A stretch of 64,000 nucleotides of DNA. It comes from Piezodorus guildinii. Taxonomy: Eukaryota > Arthropoda > Insecta > Hemiptera > Pentatomidae. Positions within the stretch are counted from its first letter, which is position 1. Each line of letters starts with the position of its first letter. Both the position numbers and the translations under genes were made by a program. Positions 1 through 11,574 of this stretch are shown here, in pieces. A model generated the notes under the pieces. It searched no databases, was not told where the DNA came from, and worked only from the letters and a program-made list of their open reading frames with translations. The stretch is taken from contig CM041293.1 in NCBI GenBank assembly GCA_023052935.1, positions 156,433,965 to 156,497,964 of the forward strand. The letters are read 5' to 3'.

Positions 1-130
1 TTGATTTTTGACCACTGTGGACTCGCCGATCGTGTCAAAAAATGAATTAGTTTTTATAATAGCTAGCCAGTGTATGAGTGTGGTGTGTCGAAAGATACTG
101 TTAGTCTTCATCTAATCACAAATTGATACA
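1..130. repeat. Fragment of a dispersed repeat
   Basis: The first ~60 bases match, in inverted orientation, the stretch at about 8425-8485 (shared pieces around TTTTTGACACGAT and GTGGTCAAA). The same sequence lies next to family D material there. No coding potential is visible. The copy runs off the left edge of the window, so its real boundary is unknown. Confidence 0.45.
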
Positions 131-396
131 GAATATCGAACATTACGAAAAAAAAAAGCAAAATTTGGTGATGAAAGGAATTATTCGAAGGAAAACTTAC
201 TGAAAATGAATTCCATTGGAAAAAAAAATTACATTATTAGCTGCTCACATTTTTACATACTTAAAGTTCAATTTAATCATGTTATATTGTAGTAACTAGT
301 GAAACAATTAATTTTAATGTTAATCTTGTAGTAAATAATATATGAATGCATTTTGTATGACTTTTCTTTTCATTATATTAATATTTTTTTCAAAAC

Positions 397-1457
397 TGAC
401 TTTGACCAATACCATCTCAAAAGTAAAATTTCAGGGATTAATAAGTAAACCATTCCAAATAAACACAGGGCTTAGACAAGGTGACGGCCTGTCACCGATT
501 CTGTTTAATGTTGTGCTGGATAAGATAATGAGGATCTTCTGGGAACAAAAAAAGACAACGTGAAAGTAAAGTGTCTGGCCTTTGCAGATGATCTAGCCCT
601 GCTAGCGGAAACAGAGGAGGAAGCTATAAAACAGATAAACACCCTAAAAGAAATAGCTGAGAAAACAGGTCTCCAAATTTCCTACGAAAAGACGGAGATG
701 ATGACAACAAATGCAAGTTATGACAAGAAAATTTTGGCCACAAAATATGGACAAATAAAAGTGACCAAAAAGTTCAAATACCTAAGGGAGATAATATGCA
801 ACAACGGGATAGATAAAGCAGGCCTAGATAAAAGATTAGCCAAACTGGAAAGACTGTACTTTGCAACTAGAAGCATTTACAGTAAGAAAAGTTTATCCTC
901 CAATGCAAAAATAAAGGCAACAGTTTGCCTTCCGAGTCTTGAGAAATTTCTCAAGATTGAGAGAAAAATTCTTAGGAGGCTTCATGGACCCAAAATAACA
1001 CAAGAAGGCTACAGGCTTAAATCCAATGAAGAAATATATAGAAATTTGGAAAATCTTGAAGTAGTCATCAGAACTAGGAGACTAGGGTTTTATGGCCATA
1101 TGGTAAGAATGAACAATCAGAGGCTGAACAAACAGATTTTTGACAAAGTTCTAGGCTATAAGAATATGGGTGGTTATGCTAAGCAAATAAAAGGAGATCT
1201 CGAAGAAGAGCTCGATAGGTTAAAAATCAAGAAAATAGATTGCTTAGATAGAGAGCTTTTCGGGAAGAAAATAGAAGAAGTTGGGGCTCTTCTTTAGGAA
1301 AAACAAAGAAACAGGGGAGAAAATGGACAAAGGAAGAGCGGGAGGAACTGTCCAGGAAGATGAAAGAATATTGGAGAAAAAGGAAGATGAAAGATGTGAG
1401 GAAGACAGAATGATATTCACGTGGTCCTTGATAGCCAATTCGTGCAAAAAAAAAAAC
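397..1457 (+). pseudogene. RTE-like LINE reverse transcriptase, 5'-truncated and frameshifted
   Basis: This is the 3' part of a non-LTR retrotransposon reverse transcriptase. One frame (to 563) carries the conserved GLRQGDGLSPILFN block. After a frameshift, the next open frame (560-1297) carries the catalytic FADD motif (AFADDLALLAE), the thumb-region pattern KTEMM, then KKFKYL, and a C-terminal RRLGFYGHMVRM block of the kind seen in RTE-like and related LINEs. The endonuclease and the first half of the polymerase are missing. The sequence ends in a short poly-A run near 1445-1457, the probable 3' end. One frameshift and the missing 5' part make it non-functional. It is a different subfamily from the RTE-like copies at 13.9 and 44.0 kb. 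The clade call rests on motif style alone. Confidence 0.75.
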
Positions 1458-2805
1458 AATATTTTTTTATTTTTTCATTAATTGAATTGTTTACATTTTT
1501 TACAGAAAAACATGGGGGTTACAAAAGCTAAGAAAATACCTCAATAAATACAAAATATGACGAACTATCTTTGAGTAAATTGCCTTATTTGATATATAAA
1601 CGTAGTTTTCTTTCAACACCAGTTTTGACATTAGGTACTTTTTTTCTTACACAATCATTCTAAAAAAAATGCGCCTTGTATTCAAAATCATTGTCGAAAC
1701 GATATTATTACATTGAATTAATACGAAAACCAATAAAATATGTTATTTATTTAATAAATAAATAAGCATTGTGTTACATAACATTACTGATATGGTACCT
1801 TAACGGTATATTACCCTTCCTGTCAAGATTATTTGGAACCACAGAAAAATGTAAAACTTACCTTTTGATTTCCAGCCTCAACTCACAGCATAGCTAATTC
1901 TCCTCCTAGATCCATCGATGTACACGAAAGGATACTGTAAACAGAAAAGTAAAAATCATAAAGTTTTTAAAAAAAATATTATTATAGGTAGAATTAATTC
2001 TACATTTCAAGTATTAGCTAGCTAATATAAGACATCTAATATTGGAGTACCCGTCTCACAACCAAAATAATTACAAAACATTTTGCTGCATGAAACATAT
2101 GACTCTCAGTTCCCTCCATTTTTAAAATCAATTTAAAAACTTTTAAATAATATTGATGTATAAAAAACATCTCAGGCATATAGCTCCAAAAATATTAAAT
2201 TTCAGTTTTATAATTTATTAATTTTGAGCTAGACTTACCATATACAGACAAACAGATTTTTTTTTACAGAAATTGGTCGTTTGGAATAAAAATAAACATG
2301 AAAATAAAAGCTAAAATGATATCAGGCATCCTACATTAAGTAAACTGTAAGTTCAACGTAACTTCTTTTATATCATTTTTTTTTTTTCGTTTAATATTTA
2401 TACTAATTCAACTATATTTTATCTTTCAAGTAATATTATCAATAGAGATTATGGGTAACCAGGCATGTTGGGTTGTTCTACTACAAAAGACCTTAATTAC
2501 TGTCCTTATTACGGCTAATTTTTAAAATTAATTATTCATGATTTTTCATTCTCATCTAAATGACCCCGTTCTTGACCCTAATCGCTTTGACAATACTCTA
2601 GGAATACCAATATTATTCATGATACAACAAAGAAGACCCTCTGTATACGCTGAGCTATATCAGGAAGATTAGTACTTCCAAGTGAATTCTCAAATTCAGG
2701 GTAGTTCGGTTAAAGTAAATTAATGGACTGTATATATTTTAAGATTTAGGAAAAGATAATCAAGAAATTACAAAAATTTGATGTTTCGATAAAGGTAAAA
2801 AATAG
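1458..2805. other. AT-rich intergenic stretch, no gene seen
   Basis: I see no open frame with recognisable protein sequence and no clear repeat ends. It contains runs of A or T and imperfect resemblance to family A internal sequence around 2100-2340. It probably consists of decayed repeats. Confidence 0.5.
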
Positions 2806-3246
2806 TTATATGCTTGTATGAGGGTTCCAAGTGAGACGTTTGTCGAGGTGCAGTCCTAGATATCGGATCTGTTCAACCGGGACAAGAGGAGTATTATTGA
2901 AGGAGACAGTAGGGCAGGATGTCATAGGTTTACGGCGAAGGATAAAGATAATTTGGTGGAATTTTTTGGCATTTATTTTTATTCTCCAGTTCTGACACCA
3001 TATCTCAAGGTCTTTGGTGTGGGATTGGAGAGTTTGAGAGGCAGTAGTTGAATCATTCATCAGCATACGTAGAGAGGAAACTGTTAGGATGGGATAGGAT
3101 ATCAGCTGTATAAACTGTGAAAATAATAGGTCCTAGGATACTGCCTTGAGGAACAGCAGTAAACCGACTAAAAACAGACGAATTGGGGAAATTGCAGAGC
3201 TTTTAAAGCAATTCCAGGTGCCGAACTCGGTCAAAGGCATCATTTT
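2806..3246 (-). pseudogene. Jockey-type LINE ORF2 fragment, decayed
   Basis: On the minus strand this reads as the palm and thumb part of a Jockey-type reverse transcriptase closely related to Jockey-2 at 51.5-56.7 kb. Visible blocks are a DRVRH relic of the first catalytic block, VPQGSILGP, a YAD motif altered to YADE followed by a stop, then WCQNWRIKIN, LRRKPMTSCP and RYLGLHLDKRLTWNPH. Stops and frame changes separate the parts. The 3' part of ORF2 and the UTR are missing. It is a non-functional relic. Confidence 0.8.
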
Positions 3247-3527
3247 ATTAAAGAGTTAATCCGAAATATAATTCATTTGATTCCAATCCATCAGCTCTCA
3301 AAAACCTACTTGTTGGTAACCTCTGGAGAATTTCAATATTCCAGATAACCGTCCGATTGAAAATACTATGACTTCAGAACTTGTAACTCGAAGAAAACAT
3401 TGAAGAGCTTACTTACAACGCCTAGTCTCTTTACGAGATTCAATTAAGTCCATTATATTAATTATTCACATTTACTTGCAGTATTTGTTTTTTTTATAAA
3501 GTCGTAAATTTTAATTAAAAAAATTAA
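3247..3527. other. AT-rich stretch, nothing recognised
   Basis: About 280 bases of AT-rich sequence between a LINE relic and a family E repeat. No coding or structural signal was seen. Confidence 0.4.
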
Positions 3528-3705
3528 TGAGAGAAGTTGGTTGAGGGTGCAGTCAATTTAACACACAATTAAGCGTAAACTTAATTTATTGGTGCCGACG
3601 TTTCGGCCTAAATTATAGGCCTTCTTCAGGGTGGTTGTGTGAGCTGAGAAGGCGTCAGTCCTTATGAGATCAAACATTGACTGCACCCTCAACCACCTTC
3701 TCTCA
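3528..3705. repeat. Family E inverted-terminus hairpin repeat, copy 1
   Basis: A ~178-bp element with inverted ends of about 28 bp: GAGAGAAGTT followed by GGTTGAGGGTGCAGTCAA on the left, and its complement with one small interruption on the right. Inside lies a strong stem-loop at about 3593-3640 (GGCCTA / TAGGCC arms) flanked by ACGTTTC and CTTCAGGG. Copy 3 at 43918-44022 shares the left end and the stem-loop, and copy 2 at 7366-7554 shares only the ends. No coding capacity. It is a small non-autonomous mobile element of unknown class. Confidence 0.65.
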
Positions 3706-4424
3706 TATATACACACAGTAAAAAAAAAATACACTTCATAAAAAAATTAATATTTTTTTTTATGTTAGCTGATGTAATTTCGGTCTATATTTTATTTTTT
3801 TTCCAATTTACAAACATTCTGGTCTACGATATCCTACACTATCTCTTAGCATTAATTAATGCCACTAAAATGCTCAAAGTTCTTCTAAAAGTTCGTCAAC
3901 CGAAAGGAGGCAGCCCAAGAGTTAACTCCTAATATCGTTATAATTTACTGATTAATTATTCAAGCTGTTGGGTACGTGCTTCAGCTTCAAAGTAAACATT
4001 CCTAAAGTTATAGTGCTAATTAAACCTCTAATCGTGTTTTCCCAAAGTCGAGAATAATTTCTTCCTCTCTGAAATGGGAGTCTTGCCCAATTTCATCAAA
4101 ATTTCTGCCAGAAGACAAAGTTAAAATAACAAAGAACATTATCCCCTTCGCTGACTTTTGACAACCAACTTTTTTCACGAGGATAACTCTATTTTTTAAC
4201 AAATTTAACTTAAACAAAATAAAAATACACGAGATAAAATTTCTATTTAGACTCTAATAGGATTTTTAGCCTTGGAACTCGTCATAATTATACTGCATGC
4301 ATTTTACTTTCACTTACCTATATTCATTGTTTGATCTCATAAAAGTTTAAAATTTTAACTTTATTTACAATTTAATTTTTATAGGTTCTAAAAGGAACAG
4401 ATTTCTCCTATGGGTCATTTTTCT
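3706..4424. other. AT-rich stretch, no gene seen
   Basis: No recognisable protein or repeat ends. One 65-codon minus-strand open frame (4020-4217) has no recognisable similarity and is probably chance. Confidence 0.45.
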
Positions 4425-4560
4425 TTGAATTATTTACCACTCAAAAAAGCGTTCATTAACTTCCTTTTCTTAAAATTTTTTTTTCTTCACTCTCTATGAC
4501 ATTACTTTTCTGCGTTTAGAGGATATGTCCCCATTATCAGGACTTTTTTTTTTAATTACT
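4425..4560 (-). repeat. Inverted fragment of family C repeat
   Basis: This segment matches, in reverse orientation, part of the family C blocks at about 6120-6260 and 9060-9170, including the sequence complementary to GTCATAGACAGTGA and GAGTGCTTTTTTGAGTGG. It is a dispersed-repeat fragment with no coding potential. Confidence 0.55.
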
Positions 4561-4648
4561 TTTTAACACTCACACATTTTATTATATAGCTTACTGCTAT
4601 TAGTCCTATTTAATATCTATTGGCTCACTGCTTTACGTAATAAAATAT

Positions 4649-5550
4649 GGTGCGGGCAACTAACGACTTTCACTTACCTCGATTTTTAAAATCAATGAAA
4701 GAATTTTCAAATACAGTTAGAGATAAAAATACGTGAAACTATTAAGGAATTAATCAAATTGAATTTATATAGAATGTGTTTTATTAAAAAATCTATTATA
4801 TTAATATCTAAAATAATTAGTTAGTTTTATGTTCATTTCATCACTCTCTATTAACTTTTAAAAGCTTGTGTAAGATATGATATTTTTTCTAAAATCTTTA
4901 GCTTTCCAACGGTATATCATACATGTATATTACTGCTCTTATGTTCAAAAACGAAAAATTGCATTAAAAAAATATTTTTTCTATTTTCTCCTTTAGTTGG
5001 GTATCGAATTTATTCAATTTATATATTTACCTGTTTTTCATCAGCGTTAACAAGATTATCTAATTATTATTATGGAATCTACAAAATTAAAGGTACTTTA
5101 GGGGAAGAAAATTTAAAAAATTGGCATTTAAGCTCTGTCAGACCATTTTTATCCAAATAAAACCTACATGATATTAAAGCCCATTAAATTTTACATCGAT
5201 ATAGCGAGTTTAATCAAAATCGTCGGAACCGTTTTCGAGAAAATCGAAAAAAGGTACAAAATGCATGGTATAATGTGCCTCTTCTGGTTACCTCATTTTG
5301 ATGAAAAAAGTTTCGTCACGTTTCGGGCGTATAGTTGTCTTAAATATGAAATTTCAGTTTCATAGCACTTACCGTTTCCGACCGGGAGTTACCACACACA
5401 CACACACACACACACACAGACCTTTTTGCGGGACTTGGTTATTTGGACTCAGGGGATCCTAAAACGTGTATTTCCGTTGAAAACTGGAATTCGAAAATTT
5501 TCACGATCGCAATACTTCCCCTTACTATATATAGTACGTGAAAGTAAAAA
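4649..5550 (+). repeat. Family A dispersed repeat, near-complete copy
   Basis: A ~900-bp interspersed element. It opens with GGTGCGGGCAACTAACG, then ACTTTCACTTACCT, and closes near GTACGTGAAAGT, giving short inverted termini (ACTTTCACTTACCT against AGGTAAGTGAAAGT in better-kept copies). Internal landmarks are TTCCAACGGTATATCATACA and a CA microsatellite at 5392-5418. Near its end is TTTTGCGGGACTTGGT. It has no open frame. At least a dozen full or partial copies occur in this window. I cannot place it in a known superfamily. Confidence 0.7.
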
Positions 5551-5810
5551 TGTGAGTGTTGTTGTAAGAAGGTTGTGAGTTCGAATCCCAGTGCCTGGAG
5601 CACTTTTTTAAGCAAGTAATTAAATAGGGATTCACTCACAACCACCCTCGCGTCTGCGAACTGATAGCCTCTCACAAAAATAGGCTTAGGGAGTGATGAA
5701 CCTGCCCTATAAAATACCATCGAATATCGCGGTGTGGAATCTTAAGAAACCAGACCACGCGATTAAAGGGTCTCTAAGGCCTGTCGCAATAAACACAAAT
5801 AAAAAAACAA
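5551..5810 (+). repeat. SINE1 fragment joined to family A
   Basis: It contains the B-box-like GTTCGAATCCC and the SINE1 body (GGGATTCACTCACA, a version of ATAGGCGTAAGGAGTGATGA, and AAGGCCTGTCGC), but lacks the A-box head. It follows directly on the end of a family A copy, and the same A-to-SINE1 junction recurs at 20780. An A-rich run ends it near 5810. Confidence 0.65.
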
Positions 5811-6400
5811 TGAAACCTTTATCTAATTAAACCCTATTAAAATTTAAATTTAAAAAGTGAGTTTAATCAAAATCAATAGAGCAGTTTTCTAGAAAATGGA
5901 TGACGAAGTAGCTCGTCTGTTTCGCCAATTGCGTAGAAAAAGCTGCTATAACAATCTCAGGCATATACGCACCAATTTTTTTTTTTTTTTTTTTTAATTT
6001 ATTGATATTTACAACTGTATTGTACAACGCATCTAGCAAATATGCTAAAAGAAAATAGTCGTGAAAAAAATCATTTCGAGAAGCTCCCCACTTTTTTATA
6101 AAACCACTTTTTTTTATAAAAAGTGATTTAAAAAAAAAAGTCTTGATACTGAGGACAGAACCCCGAAACGTAGAAAAATAATGTCATAGACAGTGATGAA
6201 AAATAAAATTTTTAAGAAAAGGAAGATAATGAGTGCTTTTTTGAGTGGTAAATATTGAATGAAGTTTCCTAAAAAATTATAAAAGAAAATAAATTGAATT
6301 ATTTATTGTTGTTCATTTTTTTTTTTTTTTTTTTTTAATGCCAAGCATAAGGCTCTGCTTTTGTACACTACAATTATTCTTTAGGGACTCAGAATAAAAT
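5811..6400 (+). repeat. Family C dispersed repeat, unit 1
   Basis: Together with the SINE tail upstream (from about 5645), this block is repeated at 8582-9277 at high similarity. The shared pieces include a T tract with ATTTATTGATATTTACAACT, then GACAGAACCCCGAAACGTAG, and an end near AAGGCTCTGCTTTTGTACAC. No protein is recognisable. Confidence 0.6.
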
Positions 6401-7365
6401 TTGCTTTTCTTTCTTCTTTTCTTCTACTACAGTTGAAGTGATGGAAAAGTAATTCTTTTTATAAAAGAATGTTTAATAAGTCACACGAACATGCGGCATT
6501 CATTCCTGATGTTGAATTGTATAGAAACATCTAAAAAAGAATTTATATTACTTTTTTTATGGAAGCAAATCAAGAAGACTCGCTGACGTTATGGAAAGAA
6601 GAAGGACAGCTTGGCTTTAATAAAAATGATGAATGATGAATCGACCAGATAGTTGAAACGACTATTTATAAAATTTCCATAGGATGTACCCATTAAAGTA
6701 AATTCAGATTATGTATCGTAGTAAATGAAATAGGAGTGATTCGTTGACGAAACGTATCACTAAAATGGTTTCCAGCCCTAAACATACTAGTCATTATACT
6801 ATGTGTCGATCGAAAAGTAAATTGGAAAATTTTCTCATTCCCATACTGATTTGAAAAATGTAGATAGACTTGTGATATAGATGTTTGATTTCAATTTTGG
6901 TTAATTATTTTCAATAATGAACCTTTGTAGTCGACCGAAAAGAAAAAAAAAATTATCCCCTTCGAAATTTGAAGACTTACATTTCAAGATGCGAAGAACC
7001 CAAAATAACGAATAAAAAATCCCGCCGTACGCCGCACAGTGGGGCGAAACAAAAAATATTGGACATTGTAGGTCTATGGCCATACTGTTAGCCGTACGAA
7101 AAAAAGTTTAAACGTAGATCCCCATTATGTTTTGACGAGGAATCGATTTCTATATTCAGATTTTAATTTTGAAGACCCTTTTTTTTTTTCTTTTTTTTTT
7201 TAAATTGTAACCCTATGGCTTGACGTCGTAAATTGATTCCACACCCCAATTCCAGAAACTTTTACATAGGACACTTTTTGATAGAAGCAACCGTATAAAA
7301 GGATTACGGAGAGGAACCATTCAATTGCCAACAAAAAATACATGAACGAAATCCATAAAAAATTT
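6401..7365. other. Mixed decayed repeats, no gene
   Basis: A family D leading-edge fragment lies at about 6893-7085 (TATTTTCAATAATGAACCT, then ACATTTCAAGATGCG, ending near CCGCACAGTGGGGCG). The rest is AT-rich with T tracts at 7180-7200. No reading frame carries a recognisable domain. Confidence 0.5.
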
Positions 7366-7554
7366 TGGGAGAAGTTAGAAGGGTGCAGTCAAAATAACAC
7401 GCAATGAAGTATAAACTTAATTTACAGTTTCTTTGTTTTAAATGTTTGTTTATACTTAATGAACGTATTGCTTTTAATTCTCATGAATCGTATACTTACA
7501 CAATTAAGTTTTTTGACTGCACCTTGAACTAACTTCTTCCACATATACACACAG
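7366..7554. repeat. Family E repeat, copy 2, replaced interior
   Basis: The ends match copy 1: GGGAGAAGTT followed by AGGGTGCAGTCAA on the left, and TTGACTGCACCTTGAAC on the right leading into ACATATACACACAGT. The stem-loop of copies 1 and 3 is absent. The interior instead holds a ~27-bp stretch (7427-7454) that recurs inverted at about 7800-7830. Confidence 0.55.
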
Positions 7555-8259
7555 TCAACCATTCTTACTTCACATACAAATTTTTATTCAAAATATTATA
7601 ATTAGTTAATTTTACTAATTATGTTTCTACATAATTATGTATTACAAAAAATTTTTTTTTAATTATCTATAGGCATGTTGGTTTAGTAAAATATTAAAAA
7701 AAAGAAGTAGAAAAAATTATTTATTAAAAATTTAGTGCATCAGGTGATAATTTATTTTTACGATTCATGGAAATTAAAGACAATAATAAGTTAATAACGT
7801 ATAAAACAAACATTTAAAACAAAGAAACTGGAATTTATAAACACAGCGTTTAAAAAAAAGCAAGAGCTAAAAGGAAAATTTTTTTCTCGTAAACCGGCAC
7901 CAATACAATTATACCAATTATTAATGGAAAGTAAACTATAAACCTTCTAGTTAATTTCTGTGGTAGTAGATTTCGTTATGATTTTTTTAATTTTTTTTTA
8001 TGTTTTTCATTAATAAAAACTTTAATAATCTATAAACGTTCAAGCTGCATAAACTTAAATTATGATAATAAAGTTAAACTATCGGAATAAAGATGATTCA
8101 TTAATGTTGGTTCATCAAAATAGTTGTGGTAATATTTTTAAAAAAGGACATTTTCCATGGACTGTCGTTTTAATAAGATATCTTAGGTGTACATTTTTAA
8201 TTTTCAAACTGAAGATAAATAATGATAATAGAAACTAAGAAGAACAGCTTAACCAAAAA
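7555..8259. other. AT-rich stretch, nothing recognised
   Basis: No open frame with recognisable similarity. The only structure noted is the inverted ~27-bp pair with family E copy 2. Confidence 0.45.
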
Positions 8260-8520
8260 AAAATATGGGGAAATTCGAAACTTCAGATTTTGGTCCTAAG
8301 TACACCGAATGCATAGGCTCGCCCCACTGTGCACCGCACAGTGTGCAATATGACCGATTTAGGTAGACAAAATTCTGAAACTTGTCTATATTCAACCTTT
8401 GGTGTCCCAGATAAATATTTTGAAAAATTATAAAAACTAATTAATTTTTTGACACGATTAGCGAGCTTACCGTGGTCAAACATCAAATTTATTGGCTAAA
8501 ATCTAAAACTCTCCTATATT
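8260..8520. repeat. Family D-associated fragment
   Basis: It holds CGCCCCACTGTGC and CCGCACAGTG, related to the 7020-7045 and 9665 family D edges, followed by a stretch that pairs with bases 1-60 of the window. No coding potential is visible. Confidence 0.4.
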
Positions 8521-8575
8521 TTAAGTTTCCCAGCCTCAGTCCCAGAATACGGTAAAAACAATACAAAAACTGGCG

Positions 8576-9285
8576 TACAAAAACAGGCGTCTGCGAACTA
8601 GTAGCCTCTCACGAAAATACGCGTAGGGAGTGAAGAACCTACCCTATAAAATACCATCGAAAATCGCGGTGTGGAATCTCAGGAAACCAGACCACGCGAT
8701 TAAAGGGTCTCTAAGGCCTGTCGCAATAAACACAAATAAAAAAAACAATGAAACCTTTATCTAATTAAACCCTATTAAAATTTATATTTAAAAAGTGAGT
8801 TTAATCAAAATCAATAGAGCAGTTTTCTAGAAAATGGATGACAAAGTAGCTCGTCTAAAACAGAAAAAGCTCCTATAACAAACTCAGGCATATACGCACC
8901 AATTTTTTTTTTTTTTTTTTAATTTATTGATATTTACAACTGTATTGTACAACGCATCTAGCAAATATGCTAAAAGAAAATAGTCGTGAAAAAAACATTT
9001 CGAGAAGCTCCCCACTTTTTTATAAAACCACTTTTTTTTAATAAAAAGTTATTAAAAAAAAAAAGTCTTGATACTGGGGACAGAACCCCGAAACGTAGAA
9101 AAATAATGTCATAGACAGTGAAGAAAAATAAAATTTTTAAGAAAAGGAAGTTAATGAGTGATAAATATTGAAAGAAGTTTCCTAAAAAATTATAAAAGAA
9201 AATAAATTGAATTATTTATTGTTTTTCATTTTTTTTTAATGCCCGGCATAAGGCTCTGCTTTTGTACACTACTATTATTCTTTGG
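8576..9285 (+). repeat. Family C dispersed repeat, unit 2, with SINE1 tail
   Basis: A direct repeat of 5645-6400. It begins inside the SINE1 body (GCGTCTGCGAACTAG) and runs through AAGGCCTGTCGC, the T tract, and GACAGAACCCCGAAACGTAG to AAGGCTCTGCTTTTGTACAC. Small indels separate it from unit 1. After about 9285 the two copies diverge. Confidence 0.6.
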
Positions 9286-9639
9286 GGTAACTTGGGGGTT
9301 ATATAGTTTTTCGTTATTGAATAAGGGCTTACGTTTACAAATTGCTAAATCAACTCTACAGGTGAGATTGCAATTTATATTCAATAACGAGTTTGAAAAA
9401 TATAATGTTTTACCTGTCTTAGCAATTCCCATTCGAACAATGATGACAACAACATGACCATCGAATACAAATAATCCCACTGTTGGTTATTAGACACTTG
9501 TGTGAACAGGAATGATTCATTCATTTACTATTTATTTGTAATACTGGGTTTACAAATAAATAATAAAATATTAGTATTAATGGTCTTGCCAACTAATAAT
9601 AAAAAGGTGAAGCACAGGAAAATTCCAAACTTTTGACTT

Positions 9640-10330
9640 GACTTTTGTCCACCTAAATTAGTGATTTAGCCCACTGTGCGTCGTCCGCGACATTTTTTCT
9701 GAAACTACTGGACCAATTTTATTTAAATATTAGGGCATGCAACGATGATCCTTACATTTAGACGTTCATATCAGCTTTATATTTTTAAAGTTGAATTAAA
9801 GTAATTTAATTCAATAACTCAGTTATTTTTGAAGATAGAGAAAAATATGCATAGTGTTTTAGAATCAGTAAAGCGCGATAAACAAGAAAAATATAAACAA
9901 AAAGCAAAAGGAAACAAATTGAAATCTTGCTCATATATACGCCCATAACTCATTTATTTTTGAAGCTAGAGAAAAATATTATTAGTGTTTTTCAACCAAA
10001 AAAACTGCTAATAATTATAAAAAAAGAGAAACAAGTTGAAATTTTTTCCATAAATACGGTCATAACTCAGTTATTTTTGAAGATATGCATAGTGTTTTAG
10101 AATCAGTGAAGCGCTTTAACAAGAAAAACGTAAACAAAAAAAGCAAAAGGAAAAAAAATATTGAAATTGGTTAAGAGCTAGCAGAGATATAGTATTTTGA
10201 AATCATCCGTGGTGATATGCTATTTTCCTTTGAATTATTTTAAACTTTTTAGATTACCTAATAGCCTATTAGTTTACCCTAATATGTTTTTTTGGAAATA
10301 ATAAACCATTGTGCTACAATTTGCAGCGTT
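9640..10330 (+). repeat. Family D repeat, copy 1 (tandem subunits)
   Basis: It opens near CCACTGTGCGTCGTCCGCG, passes a unit with AAACTACTGGACCAATTTT and CAACGATGATCCT, and then holds about three degenerate tandem subunits of ~100 bp, each starting around TAACTCAGTTATTTTTGAAG. It ends near GGAAATAATAAACCATTGTG. The same order of parts occurs at 36280-37680 (+) and inverted at 34806-35530. Non-coding. Confidence 0.6.
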
Positions 10331-11574
10331 TTTCAGTCGGTCTTCTTAAGTTTATAGAACTTCTATTTACACTTTTAGTTATCTTAGTCAAACATTTATT
10401 TGATCTTTTATAATTTTCCTTTCTCTATTCATAAGTCTATACTACTTGAGAGAATAAAAAAACTGGAATTTAAATGGAATTTTATTTAACGTTATTACTT
10501 TTCAATATTTTATTTAAGACGACGGGAAAGGACACAATATAACCTATAACTATAAAATGGCTCAATGGTCAATAAAATTTATATGGTCATGATGGAATTG
10601 ATATATCTCGGCAATAAACAGTCTAAGATCCGATCTTTGGTTGAGTCTATGCTTTATTGATTTGTGGTGCGATTTCTCTTATCCACGTGCCACTTTTAAG
10701 ATATATTAAAACTATAAAAAAACTCGCCCTTTCAAGAATAAAAAGCTGGAATGTGGTTGTTCGCGATTACGCGAATTAAAAATAATAATATTTATTTTGA
10801 TTCAAATTTAATTAGATTGGGCCTTGGATACGGCACAGATGTTTAATTCGACAGTCTTTTGTTTTTTGCTATAGCGTCAGTCTGAATTGAGATTCTGTTC
10901 CGATTGTATGTTTTTGTAGTCCGTGACGATATTTGTGGTGATATACATTCCCGGTCACGATAGAGGGACTCAATTTTAAGAATTTAGGTTCTCCTAAGTT
11001 TTACAAAATAAAATCTAGGAGCTGCTGGAGGAGACTGCAGAGCCTGAGCGGGCCCGTTCGAGAAGACCTGACGAAGGCGATTAGGTAAGCTTCTGTCTAT
11101 CTTAAATTTACTTGTAAAACAACTTGGAGATCCCTTATTCTGGGCAGAATCTAAATTTAAAGTTTTTATTATTAATTTTTATCATACAGTCCACAACCAG
11201 AAAATTTTAATTGGTACAATTGGTACCAGTGGTATAGAAAAAAACAACTATAATGTCCATCATTCTGTGCCAAAAGAAAACAATAGTAGCGTGGTCCAAG
11301 TTGACGTGAAAAAAAAATTCATCAATTCTAATTATAAAGAAAATTTCTTTTATACACTACTATATTTTGAGCAAAGTAATATATTATTATCAACAATGCT
11401 TTCTTATAATAATTCTTCATAACCAATGCTAATTAGATCTCCACGATGTTTATACAAAACTGAAAGTAATAATAATCACACAATAATGGAATAACTATTA
11501 TGATGATTAAATATATAAAATTAAAACAATGTAAAGAAATATGTTTTTTGATTTTTATAAATATTTATTAGTTA
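10331..11574. other. Unassigned sequence with one GC-richer block
   Basis: Mostly AT-rich without recognisable coding. A GC-richer block at about 11018-11092 is followed by GTAAGCTTC, which looks like a splice donor. I could not identify a protein in it or a second copy in this window. It might be a decayed LTR or leader region, or a lone exon. Confidence 0.35.

Noticed and set aside
5580..5610. Possible tRNA gene from GTTCGAATCCC
   Set aside because: It is the B box of a SINE1 fragment. No cloverleaf or acceptor stem can be formed, and the same sequence recurs with SINE bodies.
9226..9480. 84-codon minus-strand frame and the 72-codon plus-strand frame opposite
   Set aside because: Both lie at the edge of family C, overlap each other on opposite strands, and show no recognisable domain.
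10331..11100. A solo LTR of a Gypsy or BEL element
   Set aside because: I could not find paired terminal TG...CA ends, a target-site duplication, or a primer-binding site.
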